A DNA stretch of 64,000 bases from Pseudomonadota bacterium (GCA_021794595.1 JAJYQN010000102.1:1-64000); one strand, 5' to 3'. Numbered from the stretch's first letter, positions 15,738 through 24,677 are shown. The notes: a model not told the origin generated them from the sequence alone. A program made the numbers and translations.

Positions 15738-16964
15738 CTAGGAAAATGTCCGACTGATGCTGATACCGAACAGCTGGGCATGGCTCTTGTAGGTGCCATT
15801 GTAGGCGCTTGTGCCGTTGGGATCGGTGGTGGTGAGCGGAGTGGTCGAGGTATAGGTGCGGGTATCGAAGTGAACGTACATATAGCCCGCGCTCAAACTC
15901 CAATGCCCCAACTTTTGGCTGGCCCCGAAACTGAAGATCTGGCGATTGGCATCGGGGAGGCGCGCCGAGTAGTGACCATTGCCGGCCCCGGTTTGGTCAT
16001 AGGCGTAACCGGCACGAAGACGCACATGACGGCTGAGTGCGTAGTGAAACCCCACCCGGTAGGCGTTCGCGGATTGCCAGTCATAGGTGCTGGTCATAAG
16101 GCTTGGACCTCCGCCCGCAGCGGGCGCCGGCGTCACCGCGATGTCCGTAAAGCGGCTCCAGCCGGTACGGTCAAAGTCGAACTCGACCCCGATCTTTTTG
16201 CTCAAGGCATCATGTATGCCTAAGGCTAACTGCCAGGGGAGGTGCAGGGTCGCGTTGATCGGAACGGGCGCGGCTCCCGTTCTGCTCAACGTCCCATCCA
16301 GGGGCACATTCGTGGCCGACCGATAGTTCGCGCCCAATCCGATGGATCCGAGTTTCGCGAGAATGCCGATGTGTCCCCCGACCTGATCGCCCGACCCGCT
16401 CACGGTGGTCGTAGGTGTCCCTATGACAGTCCGATGGGCATCGTAGTAGTCGGCCCCGAGGTCAACGGCAACCGCTCCAAAACGGTAGGAGACGCTCGGA
16501 CTGACGTCAAAGAGCCGCAACTCGGTGTAGGTTGGGGCCAGTGCGGCACCGGCCCCCTGAGCGAGTTCTGGGAAGGTTTGGGCGGGCCAGGAGATCTGCA
16601 TTCCGTAGGGCGTGTTCACGCCGAATCCAAAGCGCGTATGCGGCGCCACCTTGTCGGCCCAAAAGAGATCGGGGACGGTCTCCCAGGTGGGAGTCGTGGC
16701 GACTACCGTGCGACCGCCTGTGGGTGTTACTTCGGTGTGATCGTCGATGCCGAGTAGCCCGAGATCATAGCCCCCTTTATGAAAGGCCATGGCCGCGGGG
16801 TTATAAGCCAAAGCCCCTAAGGTCGACGTATTGGCGACTAGCGCATCAGCCTCGCTTAATCCCGCAATGGAAAGTTCAGAGAGTGCGAATCCCGAGGCGT
16901 GGGCCGCGTTAAGGCAGGCGAAAGTGAGGACGAACGCAGACCCGAGAGCTGACCGGAGGCGCAT
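15738..16964 (-). CDS. FadL-family outer-membrane channel, copy 1
   Basis: The 408-residue protein has a signal peptide ending near AHA-SGFALSE, the usual start of mature FadL/OMPP1/TodX proteins. An NPAAMAFHKGG segment follows, then alternating amphipathic beta strands, ending in GISISRTFS. FadL proteins admit hydrophobic compounds such as long-chain fatty acids or aromatics through the outer membrane. It is divergent from a second FadL gene and convergent with lipS2. Next to a sulfur-oxidation locus, uptake of elemental sulfur is a possible use; no sequence feature proves it. Confidence 0.85.
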   Translation of the reverse strand: MRLRSALGSAFVLTFACLNAAHASGFALSELSIAGLSEADALVANTSTLGALAYNPAAMAFHKGGYDLGLLGIDDHTEVTPTGGRTVVATTPTWETVPDLFWADKVAPHTRFGFGVNTPYGMQISWPAQTFPELAQGAGAALAPTYTELRLFDVSPSVSYRFGAVAVDLGADYYDAHRTVIGTPTTTVSGSGDQVGGHIGILAKLGSIGLGANYRSATNVPLDGTLSRTGAAPVPINATLHLPWQLALGIHDALSKKIGVEFDFDRTGWSRFTDIAVTPAPAAGGGPSLMTSTYDWQSANAYRVGFHYALSRHVRLRAGYAYDQTGAGNGHYSARLPDANRQIFSFGASQKLGHWSLSAGYMYVHFDTRTYTSTTPLTTTDPNGTSAYNGTYKSHAQLFGISISRTFS

Positions 16965-17215
16965 ATAAGTTTCTCCTTATGATGTTTTGTGAAGTGTGGC
17001 AAAAGGCTATGAATATAGGGATTCCGTTCACGAAGTCCGTTTGACCATCGGTCGCTTTACACTTGCATATTGACAGGAAGATGACGCTTAGGGAATATTG
17101 CGCAGTCCGTCTACGTCTGCACGACCACTTAATAAGATCTGAACGACAAAAGGACAAAGGGCGTGGACATCGCGGCCTAGCCGCACCTCTTGATTTGTGT
17201 CCATAGGAGGACATC
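16965..17215 (+). promoter_or_regulatory. shared promoter region of the divergent FadL genes
   Basis: On the plus strand, TTGACA at 17070-17075 is a perfect -35, with AATATT 18 bases later as a moderate -10. On the minus strand, a TATATT lies about 60 bases before the first FadL start. Both genes have GGAG-type ribosome binding sites. The region is AT-richer than its flanks; I see no clear operator palindrome. Confidence 0.45.
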
Positions 17216-18547
17216 ATGGTAAGTTCAAAGAAATGGGCGCTGGCTTCGGCGGTGGCGGCAGCTCTTGCCTTGCCAGCGACGGCTTTGGCGACAACGGCGG
17301 GGTATTTTCAATTAGGTTTCAGTACGGCTAGCAATGGTATGGCGGGCGCTAGCGCGGCCCTTCCCCAGGACAGTATGAGCCAGGCCACCAACCCGGCCGG
17401 TATCGCCTTTGTCGGCAGTCGTTTGGACCTGGGGGTCGCCGGCTTTTGGCCGTTCCGTGGCTACTCAGCAGGCGCCAGTCCGAACGAGATGCCTGTCCCA
17501 GGCAGCTATGGCAGCAGCAGCAACTTTTTCCTGATTCCGCATGTCGGGTATAGTCAGCGCTTAAGCCACGACAACTACGTGGGTATCGCGATCTACGGCA
17601 ATGGGGGCATGAGTACGAACTACCACTCTCCAGCCGCGAGCGCGACTAATCCTGCGGGTGGTCCGTTCTACGATGGTCAGACCGGCGTCAATCTGCAGCA
17701 GCTCTTTGTGCAGGCCACCTACTCGCGTCGCTTCCTGCGCCACGATGCGGTCGGTTTGAGCGTGATCTATGCGCGTCAAACCTTTAGCGCGGACGGCTTG
17801 AAAAACTTTAGCGGCTTCTCGAACTCCTTTAATGCCAGTACCGGAACGGCGAGCGCGTTGACTGGCAATGGCGTAGCTACCTCGAACGGCGTGGGCTTTA
17901 AGATCGGCGGTCAGTTCCGGATCGTGCCGGGGGTTGATGTGGGACTGGCCTACTCGCCGCGCATGACGATGTCGAAATTCACCAAGTACTCCGGTCTTTT
18001 CGCCGGCGGCGGTCGCATGGATATCCCGGCAAATGGCGTCATAGGGTTGGCCTTTAAGCCGACCGCGGGACAGGTCTTGGCCTTCGATTTCCAGCGCATT
18101 TACTATAACGATGTGCCGTCTATCGCCAATCCTGGTCCGACCGGCGACGATTGCAGTCCTACTACGGGATGCGCCACCAACGATGCCGACGCCCTGGGTA
18201 ATTCCGGTGGGGCGGGCTTTGGGTGGCAGAACATCTCCGTTTATAAGTTGGGCTACCAGCTTGCGACGAGTCGTACTTGGACGTGGCGCGTGGGTTTTGC
18301 TTACAACAACCAACCGGTCCCGGCCTCGCAGGTCTTGTTAAACGTCTTGGCGCCTGGCGTCATCCAGCGTCATATCACGGCCGGCTTTACGGTCCACACC
18401 GCGCGTCACCAGGACGTCAGTGTGGCGGCCATGTATGGGCTTCCGCAGTCGGTCTACGGCAACGCCCCGGCAGGACTTGGTGGTGCGCCCATCAAGATCA
18501 GCCTGCACGAGTACCAGCTCGAGGCGAATTGGGGATGGAAGTTCTAA
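17216..18547 (+). CDS. FadL-family outer-membrane channel, copy 2
   Basis: The 443-residue FadL/OMPP1 protein has a signal peptide ending near ALA-TTAGYFQLG. The N-terminal hatch-like NPAGIAFVGS segment follows, then many beta strands and a terminal phenylalanine (WGWKF) as expected for BAM-assembled barrels. It is only distantly similar to the divergent copy, which suggests different ligands rather than a recent duplication. It is followed by its own terminator, so it is likely monocistronic. AGGAGG precedes the start. Confidence 0.88.
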   Translation: MVSSKKWALASAVAAALALPATALATTAGYFQLGFSTASNGMAGASAALPQDSMSQATNPAGIAFVGSRLDLGVAGFWPFRGYSAGASPNEMPVPGSYGSSSNFFLIPHVGYSQRLSHDNYVGIAIYGNGGMSTNYHSPAASATNPAGGPFYDGQTGVNLQQLFVQATYSRRFLRHDAVGLSVIYARQTFSADGLKNFSGFSNSFNASTGTASALTGNGVATSNGVGFKIGGQFRIVPGVDVGLAYSPRMTMSKFTKYSGLFAGGGRMDIPANGVIGLAFKPTAGQVLAFDFQRIYYNDVPSIANPGPTGDDCSPTTGCATNDADALGNSGGAGFGWQNISVYKLGYQLATSRTWTWRVGFAYNNQPVPASQVLLNVLAPGVIQRHITAGFTVHTARHQDVSVAAMYGLPQSVYGNAPAGLGGAPIKISLHEYQLEANWGWKF

Positions 18548-18584
18548 CAAAAAGGGCGTTTGTCGCTCAATGTGTTTGAACGTG

Positions 18585-18610
18585 AGGGGGCTCTCGGGCC
18601 CCCTTTTTTA
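18585..18610 (+). terminator. terminator after FadL copy 2
   Basis: GGGGGC and GCCCCC pair around a 6-base loop and are followed by seven T residues, a classical intrinsic terminator 40 bases past the stop. Confidence 0.9.
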
Positions 18611-18639
18611 TTCGGAAACCATAACTAGGGGTGACATCG

Positions 18640-19545
18640 ATGAATAACAAACAGTGGCTAGGACGCTGCCTGGCAGCGGGGCTGCTCGTCAGTACGGCCG
18701 CCGTCGCGGCCCGTACGCGCTATATGCCGTTCATTCTCGGCCATATGGCCTCGGGTTCCATGAGCCAGACCGTGGCGGCGACCCGCAAGGCCTTGGTAGC
18801 CCATGGCTTTCGCGTAGTGGGTCAATACGTACCGTTTGCGCGCACCACGATTATATGCGCGACCGATCCCGCGCTGCTTCAGGCTGCCGCTCACGCGAAG
18901 AATGGGGCGTTTGGAGCCGTGGAACGGATCTCCATCACTCAAAAGCATGGCCGACTCCAGGTCTCCTATGTGAACCCGAACTACATGGCGGTCGCCTATG
19001 GTCTCGGTTCTTTGTCGAGCGTGGCGGCGGGATTGCAGAACGCCTTGGGCGCCAAGAAGGCGTTCGGGTCCCATCATGGCCTGACGCGTAACGAGTTAAA
19101 GCCCGGCCATTATCATTACGCGCTCTTTATGCCGTACTTCAATAACGTGGACCGGGTGCGCAAGTTTCCGAGCTATACGGCGGCCGTGAACACGATTCGC
19201 GCCAACCTCATGAAGCATGTGGCGGGTACGACCATGGTCTATCAGGTAACGGTGCCCGGGACCGCTAAGCCGACCACCGTGTTTGGCCTCGGAATCAAGG
19301 GCGGCAAGGGTGGGGATCACCATATCCTGCGCCTCATCGATCATCACCGCTATTTGGGTTATGCCTATTTGCCCTACGAGATGATGGTGGTGGGTCGGCG
19401 GGTGATTGCTTTGCGTCCTCGTTACCGGATCGCGGTTAATTTCCCCGACACCTCCATGATGGGTTCGCACGGTTTCATGAATATCATGAGCGCGCCGCCC
19501 GCTATTCGTAAGGTTTTGGCGCAAGTCGCGGGACGTAAGGGTTGA
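18640..19545 (+). CDS. exported protein of unknown function, possibly two DUF302-like units
   Basis: From the ATG with AGGGG 8 bases upstream the protein has 301 residues. A GTG 9 bases earlier is in frame but lacks a site. A signal peptide ends near AAVAARTRY. The segment SQTVAATRKALVAHGFRVVGQ followed by TIICATDPALLQAAA has the shape of a DUF302 domain. A second unit may start at SYTAAVNTIRANLM and reach IALRPRYRIAVNFPD. I offer this as a weak fold guess. It is His- and Met-rich in the middle (GDHHILRLIDHHRY). It has its own terminator and lies behind the FadL gene. Confidence 0.7.
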   Translation: MNNKQWLGRCLAAGLLVSTAAVAARTRYMPFILGHMASGSMSQTVAATRKALVAHGFRVVGQYVPFARTTIICATDPALLQAAAHAKNGAFGAVERISITQKHGRLQVSYVNPNYMAVAYGLGSLSSVAAGLQNALGAKKAFGSHHGLTRNELKPGHYHYALFMPYFNNVDRVRKFPSYTAAVNTIRANLMKHVAGTTMVYQVTVPGTAKPTTVFGLGIKGGKGGDHHILRLIDHHRYLGYAYLPYEMMVVGRRVIALRPRYRIAVNFPDTSMMGSHGFMNIMSAPPAIRKVLAQVAGRKG

Positions 19546-19551
19546 TGACTT

Positions 19552-19585
19552 AAGCGACAGGCGTTTTCCCGCCTGTCGCTTTCCC
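19552..19585 (+). terminator. terminator after the exported unknown protein
   Basis: AAGCGACAGGCG and CGCCTGTCGCTT form a perfect 12-bp stem with a 6-base loop, followed by TTCCCTCCC. The stem is very strong although the T-tract is short. Confidence 0.8.
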
Positions 19586-19635
19586 TCCCAGGCCCCGAGG
19601 CTTAGAATGTCGCTTTTAGCGAGTAGGGCGCCCCC

Positions 19636-20037
19636 ATGAAGTCCATCAAGATTACCGACGTAAGCCAGATCAAAAACGAACTCAATAAGTATCGCAAAGG
19701 CAAAAAGCTCGAGATTCGGCAATTCAACCAAACGGCGCGGCTCGCGTGGCTTGGCAAGGTGACCATGATGCCCTTGGATCCCGAGGATCCGGAGGCCCGG
19801 TCTTATCTCATCTACATCGATTTCCCCGATGGCTTAAGTGCCCAACTTTTGAATATCGACGAGGATTTAGTCGGCCGGATCTTCATACTGGATGCCGAGC
19901 AGTCGGCGTTCATGGCTGAGATCGTGGAGCAGGGGGTGCGTGAACGCGCGGCGCTCTATGAGGACCTGAATCGTCGTGACTTTTACTTCGACAAGTTCTA
20001 CCGGCCCGGCTCCCATGAGGAAGAGGCTAGTAGCTAA
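19636..20037 (+). CDS. unknown 133-residue soluble protein
   Basis: I do not recognise this protein. It starts MKSIKITDVSQIKNELNK, with an early basic stretch (KYRKGKKLEIRQF) that could bind nucleic acid, followed by a beta-rich middle and an acidic Glu-rich tail (GSHEEEASS). There is no signal peptide, membrane span or cysteine. It is 5 bases before the next gene, so the two should be co-transcribed. A TTAGAATG promoter-like box lies about 35 bases upstream of the start. Confidence 0.65.
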   Translation: MKSIKITDVSQIKNELNKYRKGKKLEIRQFNQTARLAWLGKVTMMPLDPEDPEARSYLIYIDFPDGLSAQLLNIDEDLVGRIFILDAEQSAFMAEIVEQGVRERAALYEDLNRRDFYFDKFYRPGSHEEEASS

Positions 20038-20042
20038 GGACG

Positions 20043-20426
20043 ATGCCGGCCCCGACCATTGCCGCGCGCTTGGCGCGCCGTTTTTTACTGATGACCACGG
20101 ACGAGGATCTGCGGTCGGCGCTCGGGGGCTTGGTCCCGGCCGATTGGGAGATGGTCTCCATCACGTCGCTCGACGATGTGGGCGACTGGAACGAGATCCT
20201 GCTTTACCGTTTTTTGCTCATCGACCTAGATGAGGTCTCCGCGTTCGATCCGATCGATGTGATCAGGACTTTACGCATGGAGTACCTCTTGCAGATTGCG
20301 GTATTCTGTTTCGGTGGGGATGTGGACACGCAAGACGAAATGCGGATGTCACGGGCCGATCGCTTTTATACCCGCGACCAGATCGTGACTATGTTGCCGC
20401 AATTTTTGGCTCAATACGCGTGGTAG
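20043..20426 (+). CDS. unknown protein with a degenerate receiver-like fold
   Basis: The 127-residue protein reads RRFLLMTTDEDLRSALGG, then RFLLIDLDEVSAFDP, then IAVFCFGGDVDTQDE, then RADRFYTRDQIV. This order of strands and helices resembles a response-regulator receiver domain with Asp in the second motif. The conserved lysine near the end of the fold is not evident, so phosphorylation is doubtful. It is coupled to the preceding unknown gene. No output domain is attached. The fold assignment is tentative. Confidence 0.6.
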   Translation: MPAPTIAARLARRFLLMTTDEDLRSALGGLVPADWEMVSITSLDDVGDWNEILLYRFLLIDLDEVSAFDPIDVIRTLRMEYLLQIAVFCFGGDVDTQDEMRMSRADRFYTRDQIVTMLPQFLAQYAW

Positions 20427-20430
20427 CCGA

Positions 20431-20757
20431 CTAGCCGATCCACTCGTGTTCTATGACGTCGAGCCGTAAGTCTTGACGGAAAGACTGGCCGCCGCTCTCG
20501 ATGACCAAGGTGGCGGTCCGGCTGCCCGGTGTGTCGAAGGCGAGCTCGCAGGTGAAGGTGTCCGGAAGGTTGATCTGCTTGTCACAACGCGCCTGCGTCT
20601 CTCCGTCGACGATCACCTGCGCATGCGCCCGACCCTCGCCGCTCAGTAGGGCCTGGATACGAAAGGGCTTCTTCGGGACCCGGCGATACACCTGGGGGTC
20701 GCGATTGGCGTTATAGATGAGATTATTGAGGCGTACCAAAGTCACAAGCTTCTTCAT
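20431..20757 (-). CDS. unknown 108-residue protein, probably beta-sandwich
   Basis: The protein begins MKKLVTLVRLNNLIYNANRD and then alternates short hydrophobic strands (FRIQALLSG, AHAQVIVDGE, RTATLVIES), as in an Ig-like or Fn3-like sandwich. It has two cysteines (ARCDKQ, FTCELAF) that could pair. No signal peptide is evident. GGGAGA precedes the start. It converges with the receiver-like gene with 4 bases between stops, and its start is divergent from the following operon. Confidence 0.6.
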   Translation of the reverse strand: MKKLVTLVRLNNLIYNANRDPQVYRRVPKKPFRIQALLSGEGRAHAQVIVDGETQARCDKQINLPDTFTCELAFDTPGSRTATLVIESGGQSFRQDLRLDVIEHEWIG

Positions 20758-20843
20758 AGGGTCTCCCGGACGCCGCCCTGGATCAGGCGGTGTGATAAGA
20801 TGGGCGGATTCTACGGATTATCGGATGAGAGGTCTAGCGCACC

Positions 20844-21254
20844 ATGGCAGCCTTAGGGCTAGAAGCAGTTATGCGCGAGGTGGATGACGAGATACGCGGG
20901 CTCGAACAGGCCTTGCCGGGTGGCAAGCTGGCCCTACAATCCACGGTAGATCAGGCCCTTAGGCTGGCCAATCGTCTCATGTTGGCCTTTGCGCAAACGA
21001 CCGGCCACCCGCTTGATATCGGCGAGGACGGCGATCCCTTGGAGGTTTTCAAGGCCTTCGTCAAAGGGGATCCCTCGCTAAACGCGATTCGGGACAATGT
21101 GCGCGAGCTTGTGTACTACCGCAATTGCCTATCTTCCGGGCGCGAGGACGCGCTGCCCGTCAATCCCGTCGCCATGGCGGTGCGCACCATCCGCCACGTC
21201 TACCTGTATGTGCGCACCCGCGCGATCAAAGAGCACGGACTGAAAGAGGCATGA
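20844..21254 (+). CDS. unknown helical 136-residue protein, first gene of the deacetylase operon
   Basis: I do not recognise the family. The protein is all-helical in appearance, acidic at the start (EAVMREVDDEIRGLEQ), and has one cysteine (YYRNCLSS). Its stop overlaps the start of the AcuC-like gene in ATGA, so it is translationally coupled to it and probably works with that enzyme or is regulated with it. A TGATAAGAT promoter-like box lies about 50 bases upstream. Confidence 0.65.
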   Translation: MAALGLEAVMREVDDEIRGLEQALPGGKLALQSTVDQALRLANRLMLAFAQTTGHPLDIGEDGDPLEVFKAFVKGDPSLNAIRDNVRELVYYRNCLSSGREDALPVNPVAMAVRTIRHVYLYVRTRAIKEHGLKEA

Positions 21255-22441
21255 GCGGGGGCGATTCCGACCCTTGCCGCCCGGTTGCAAGGCGTCCGGC
21301 GGCCCTTGTCGGGGCCGCGCACTACCGAAAGCCCAGTTACGGACACAATCATCCGCTCGCCATCCCGCGCGTTTCCCTGATGCTTGATCTCATTGCTGCC
21401 TACGAGGCCCTAGACGAGAGCGAATGGGTCCGGTCGCGGGCGGCAAGTGTGGGAGAACTGACGGGGTTTCATACCGCCGATTACGTGCGTGCCGTTCAAC
21501 GGGCCGAGGCCTTCGGGGGGGTGCGTGCCGACGATCGCGCGCGCCACCAGTTGGGTACCGTCGAAAATCCTTACTTTCCGGGCCTATTCTACACGCCGGC
21601 CCTGGCGACCGGGGGCAGCATCCAGGCGGCCGACCGGGTTTTGACCGGGCAGAATGCGTTTAGTCCGGCTGGCGGCATGCATCATGCCGTGCCAGATCAG
21701 GCGCGCGGCTTTTGTTATTTCAATGACGTCGTGTTGGCGATTTTGCGGTTACGAAGCGCCGGCCGGCGGGTTTTGTATCTCGACATAGACGCCCACCACG
21801 GCGACGGGGTCGAGGCTGCGTTCTGGGACGACGCCTCGGTCATGACGGTGTCTCTCCATATGGATACGAACTACGCCTATCCCTTTCATGGCGGGACGCT
21901 AGACGAGGAGGGGGGACCGAATGCCTTGGGCTTGACGCTGAATGTCCCCTTACCTAAAGGGACTCACGATGCCGAGTATCGTCAGGTCTTTGAGTGTCTC
22001 TGGGACCCTCTCCTGGAGCGTTTTAGACCGGATGCAGTGGTCTTGCAGACCGGCACCGATGCCTTGTTCGGCGACCCCTTGGGGCGCTTTGCCTTATCGA
22101 CGGCCGGTTTTCTCGGGGTCGTCGAGCGGGTGGTGGCAAGCGGTCTCCCGGTATTGGCGACCGGAGGAGGAGGCTATCACCCGCTGCTTTTAGCGCGGGC
22201 TTGGACCGGGGTGTGGGCACTGTTATCGGGACGGGACCTGCCGGTGAGTCTTCCCAAGGCCGCAAGCGAGGCCTTGGGAGCGGTCGGGTGGGATGAGGAC
22301 GAAGACGAACCCTATTACGAGAATTTGTTTCGGGACCGCTTGGAATACGGCGAGGACCAGCCGGTGCGGCCCGTGATCCGCGACATCATTCGCGCCCTGA
22401 CGCATCACCGGGCCCTCAAGAGGCGCTTATGGGCCTCCTGA
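21251..22441 (+). CDS. histone deacetylase/AcuC-family deacetylase
   Basis: From the ATGA-overlapping start the protein has 396 residues. It shows the family motifs in order: SPAGGMHHAVPD (catalytic His pair), GFCYFNDVVLAI, VLYLDIDAHHGDGV (zinc-binding Asp and His) and LATGGGGYHP (catalytic loop). Bacterial members deacetylate proteins such as acetyl-CoA synthetase (AcuC) or small amides such as acetylpolyamines. It is coupled to an unknown helical protein before and an aldo/keto reductase after. Substrate is not predictable from sequence. Confidence 0.88.
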   Translation: MSGGDSDPCRPVARRPAALVGAAHYRKPSYGHNHPLAIPRVSLMLDLIAAYEALDESEWVRSRAASVGELTGFHTADYVRAVQRAEAFGGVRADDRARHQLGTVENPYFPGLFYTPALATGGSIQAADRVLTGQNAFSPAGGMHHAVPDQARGFCYFNDVVLAILRLRSAGRRVLYLDIDAHHGDGVEAAFWDDASVMTVSLHMDTNYAYPFHGGTLDEEGGPNALGLTLNVPLPKGTHDAEYRQVFECLWDPLLERFRPDAVVLQTGTDALFGDPLGRFALSTAGFLGVVERVVASGLPVLATGGGGYHPLLLARAWTGVWALLSGRDLPVSLPKAASEALGAVGWDEDEDEPYYENLFRDRLEYGEDQPVRPVIRDIIRALTHHRALKRRLWAS

Positions 22442-23592
22442 AACGCGACGGGAGTCGGGTGCTCGAGGGGGTCGCGACCGCCGAGGCGACGCTGGCCTAT
22501 AGCAGACGCCAAGGCCAAGCCTTAGACCGCGGCCACTATAGCGATTTTCAAGGGGGCGTGAAGTTGAGCGCCATTGGCCTTGGGAGCTTTCCGGGGGCGG
22601 CCACCGATGCCACCGATAAGGCCTTGGCCGAGATCGTCTTTAAGGGGGTCACAAACGGCCTAAACGTCATCGATACCGCCGTCCACTACCGTTACGGGCG
22701 CTCGCTCTCGGCCATTGCCGAGGGTCTCAAGCGGGCGGTAGAGGCGGGGGTCGATCGCCGCGCGCTGTGGCTTATGTCGAAGGGCGGCTTTGTGAGCTTT
22801 CCAGGGGCGACACCTCCTGATCTTAAGGCCTATCTGCAGACCGAGATTATCGATAAGGGTCTCGCCTTGGCGGAGGACTGTGCCGGGCTTCATGTTTTAA
22901 GCAGGCCTTATATCCGGGCGCAAATTGATCTTAGCCGCAAGGCCCTCGGGGTCGAGACCCTGGATGCCTTCCTCGTCGATCAGCCGGAGGTCCATATCCC
23001 GGTCTTCGGCAAGGCGGCTTTGATCCGCAAGTTGGGGGAAATCTTCGTGGAGCTGGAGCAGGCCGTTCGGGACGGGGCTATCAATTCCTATGGGGTGTCG
23101 AGCTTTCACGCCTTCCGCGTTCCGACCGACGACACCTTGTTTATATCGCTTACCTCGCTTGTGGCGCTCGCCGAGAAGGCCGCCAAGGAGGTCACCGGGC
23201 ACGAGCGCGATCATCATTTCGCGCTCGTGGAATTGCCCTTCAATGCTGTCATGTTGGACGGGTTTTCGCGCTTCAATCAAATCACAGGCGAGGGAAGCGA
23301 GGCCTCCACTTTGCAGGCCGCCTTGCAACTGAAACTCTATACGATCGCAAGCCACGGGCTTTTCAAGGGCCATCTTGCGCACCACGGGGTGGATATTTTG
23401 ACGCAGGCGATGCCGCGTCTTGCAAACAATGCCCAAAGAGCGCTTCAGTTTAATCGCTCGACTCCCGGACTTGGGACGACGCTCGTCGGTATGAGTACGC
23501 CCGCCCATCTCGACGATGTGTTAGCGGTTGCCAAGTCCCCGCTTTTGAGTCACCAGTCCTATATGGCGCTTTACGATCGCGTAGACAACTAA
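22429..23592 (+). CDS. aldo/keto reductase-family oxidoreductase
   Basis: The 387-residue protein has the AKR signature near the start (LSAIGLGSFPGAATDATD, then LNVIDTAVHYRYGRSL with catalytic Asp and Tyr), LWLMSKGGF with the catalytic Lys, and a GVSSFHAFRVP strand late in the barrel. It is longer than typical AKRs (about 300), with an extra C-terminal segment around VMLDGFSRFNQ. It starts 13 bases before the deacetylase stop, so it is translationally coupled. NADPH-dependent carbonyl reduction is the family activity; the substrate is unknown. Confidence 0.85.
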   Translation: MGLLKRDGSRVLEGVATAEATLAYSRRQGQALDRGHYSDFQGGVKLSAIGLGSFPGAATDATDKALAEIVFKGVTNGLNVIDTAVHYRYGRSLSAIAEGLKRAVEAGVDRRALWLMSKGGFVSFPGATPPDLKAYLQTEIIDKGLALAEDCAGLHVLSRPYIRAQIDLSRKALGVETLDAFLVDQPEVHIPVFGKAALIRKLGEIFVELEQAVRDGAINSYGVSSFHAFRVPTDDTLFISLTSLVALAEKAAKEVTGHERDHHFALVELPFNAVMLDGFSRFNQITGEGSEASTLQAALQLKLYTIASHGLFKGHLAHHGVDILTQAMPRLANNAQRALQFNRSTPGLGTTLVGMSTPAHLDDVLAVAKSPLLSHQSYMALYDRVDN

Positions 23593-23689
23593 CGGCGCAG
23601 GCCCGCGTTCGCGCGCGACGCGTCCTAGTGATTTTATCCCGACGTCGTAGATACCCGCTTAAGGCGCAGGCTTCCGCTTAAAGGAAAGG

Positions 23690-24410
23690 CTCGAGACAGA
23701 GTCCGGCGAAGTAGTATGAACGCTGTCGCCTAAAGGCGAGTCGGGCGCGGTCATCGAGCCACGCCCAGATCTTAGGCACGCTATGGAGTGCGCATTCGCT
23801 TTGCCAGGTATCACTCCCACGCCGAGAGTCAGGCGTGTGTTGGCCATTAAAGCACTGTGATAACTATGCGAGGGGCGTCCGGGTTTATGGGGGTTTATAG
23901 CCCACCACGGCCCCTTCCTGTTTCCCGTAAAGACACTTCACCGTGGTATCGATATCTAATATCCAGGGTGTGTCCAGCAAGGGCTGTGTGGTTTTGCTGA
24001 GATGGTGATCGAGCCATGCCAATCCCGCCGACTCCTCGATACGCGCTAACGCTCTGCGCGCAGCATCCTCGGAGACCAGCTTCGTGACGCCCAGGAGATC
24101 CGGATAAATGCTGTTTTCACGGATGCCGGTGATATAGGCGTAACGGTGATGACCCGCTAAGATCGACAGCAGGAAGGTCGCTGACACCGCCCGATCATCG
24201 GGGGCGTTGTTGTTTGCGTAGTGCAGTGGGCAGTCCTTCACCCACGCATTGAACACGCCGCTGACCTTTAAGAAATCAATAAAGAAGGGCAATTACCCAA
24301 GCGGCGTGACCGCCGCTTTTGGGTCCCACTCGAGGTGGATACATCCTCCGAAGATGTCCACCGCGACCGGTTTCTGGGTCTTCAGAGTCTTCCGTTTTTG
24401 CTTCACCCAT
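23690..24410 (-). pseudogene. decayed DDE transposase of an insertion sequence
   Basis: Stitching frames on the minus strand gives GHLRRMYPP, then WDPKAAVTPLG, a stop, then PFFIDFLKVSGVFNAWVKDC. The main piece continues to ILDIDTTVKCLYGKQEGAVV (first catalytic Asp region). A one-base excess in a C run after GYKP shifts frame to HKPGRPSHSYHSALMANTRL, and a further shift leads to PKIWAWLDDRARLAF. The C-terminal half is missing. The element was an IS4/IS1380-superfamily type; I cannot name the IS. At least four disabling changes make it clearly inactive. Confidence 0.8.
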
Positions 24411-24426
24411 GGGGGAATCCCCCATG
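24408..24426 (+). repeat. 19-bp palindrome at the transposase remnant start
   Basis: CATGGGGGA and TCCCCCATG are perfect inverted arms around one central base. It lies at the likely start codon of the transposase remnant and could be part of the element's own end or control region. Confidence 0.6.
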
Positions 24427-24492
24427 CTCATAAAAACCGCTTGCGCGTTGGGATCTTTGAGAACCCTTGTGATAGTCATGCTCACCGCCCTG

Positions 24493-24677
24493 CTACAGGA
24501 CGGGTTCGCCTGCAAACCGTGCGAGCCAAACCCGGTCGGCTCGTAAAATATGATTCAGTGTTTCGTGTACGGACTGTTTCGCTTGCGCTGGTCAGCTGTC
24601 TGCCGCGCACAGGCCTCGTACAGCCGCTCATTCATCCAGCGATTGTAACGAGCCATGGTTTCCGCATAGGGCGCCAT
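24493..24677 (-). pseudogene. DinB-family (metal-dependent hydrolase-like) gene remnant
   Basis: The minus strand starts with MAPYAETMARYNRWMNERLY, the typical N-terminus of DinB/YfiT-fold proteins, and runs 40 codons to a TGA. In another frame it continues SVHETLNHILRADRVWLARF and AGEPVL before a TAG. A small out-of-frame deletion between RKR and SVHE explains the break. The C-terminal two thirds, with the later metal-binding histidines, are missing where the transposase remnant begins. This is the damage-inducible DinB family, not DNA polymerase IV. Confidence 0.75.
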
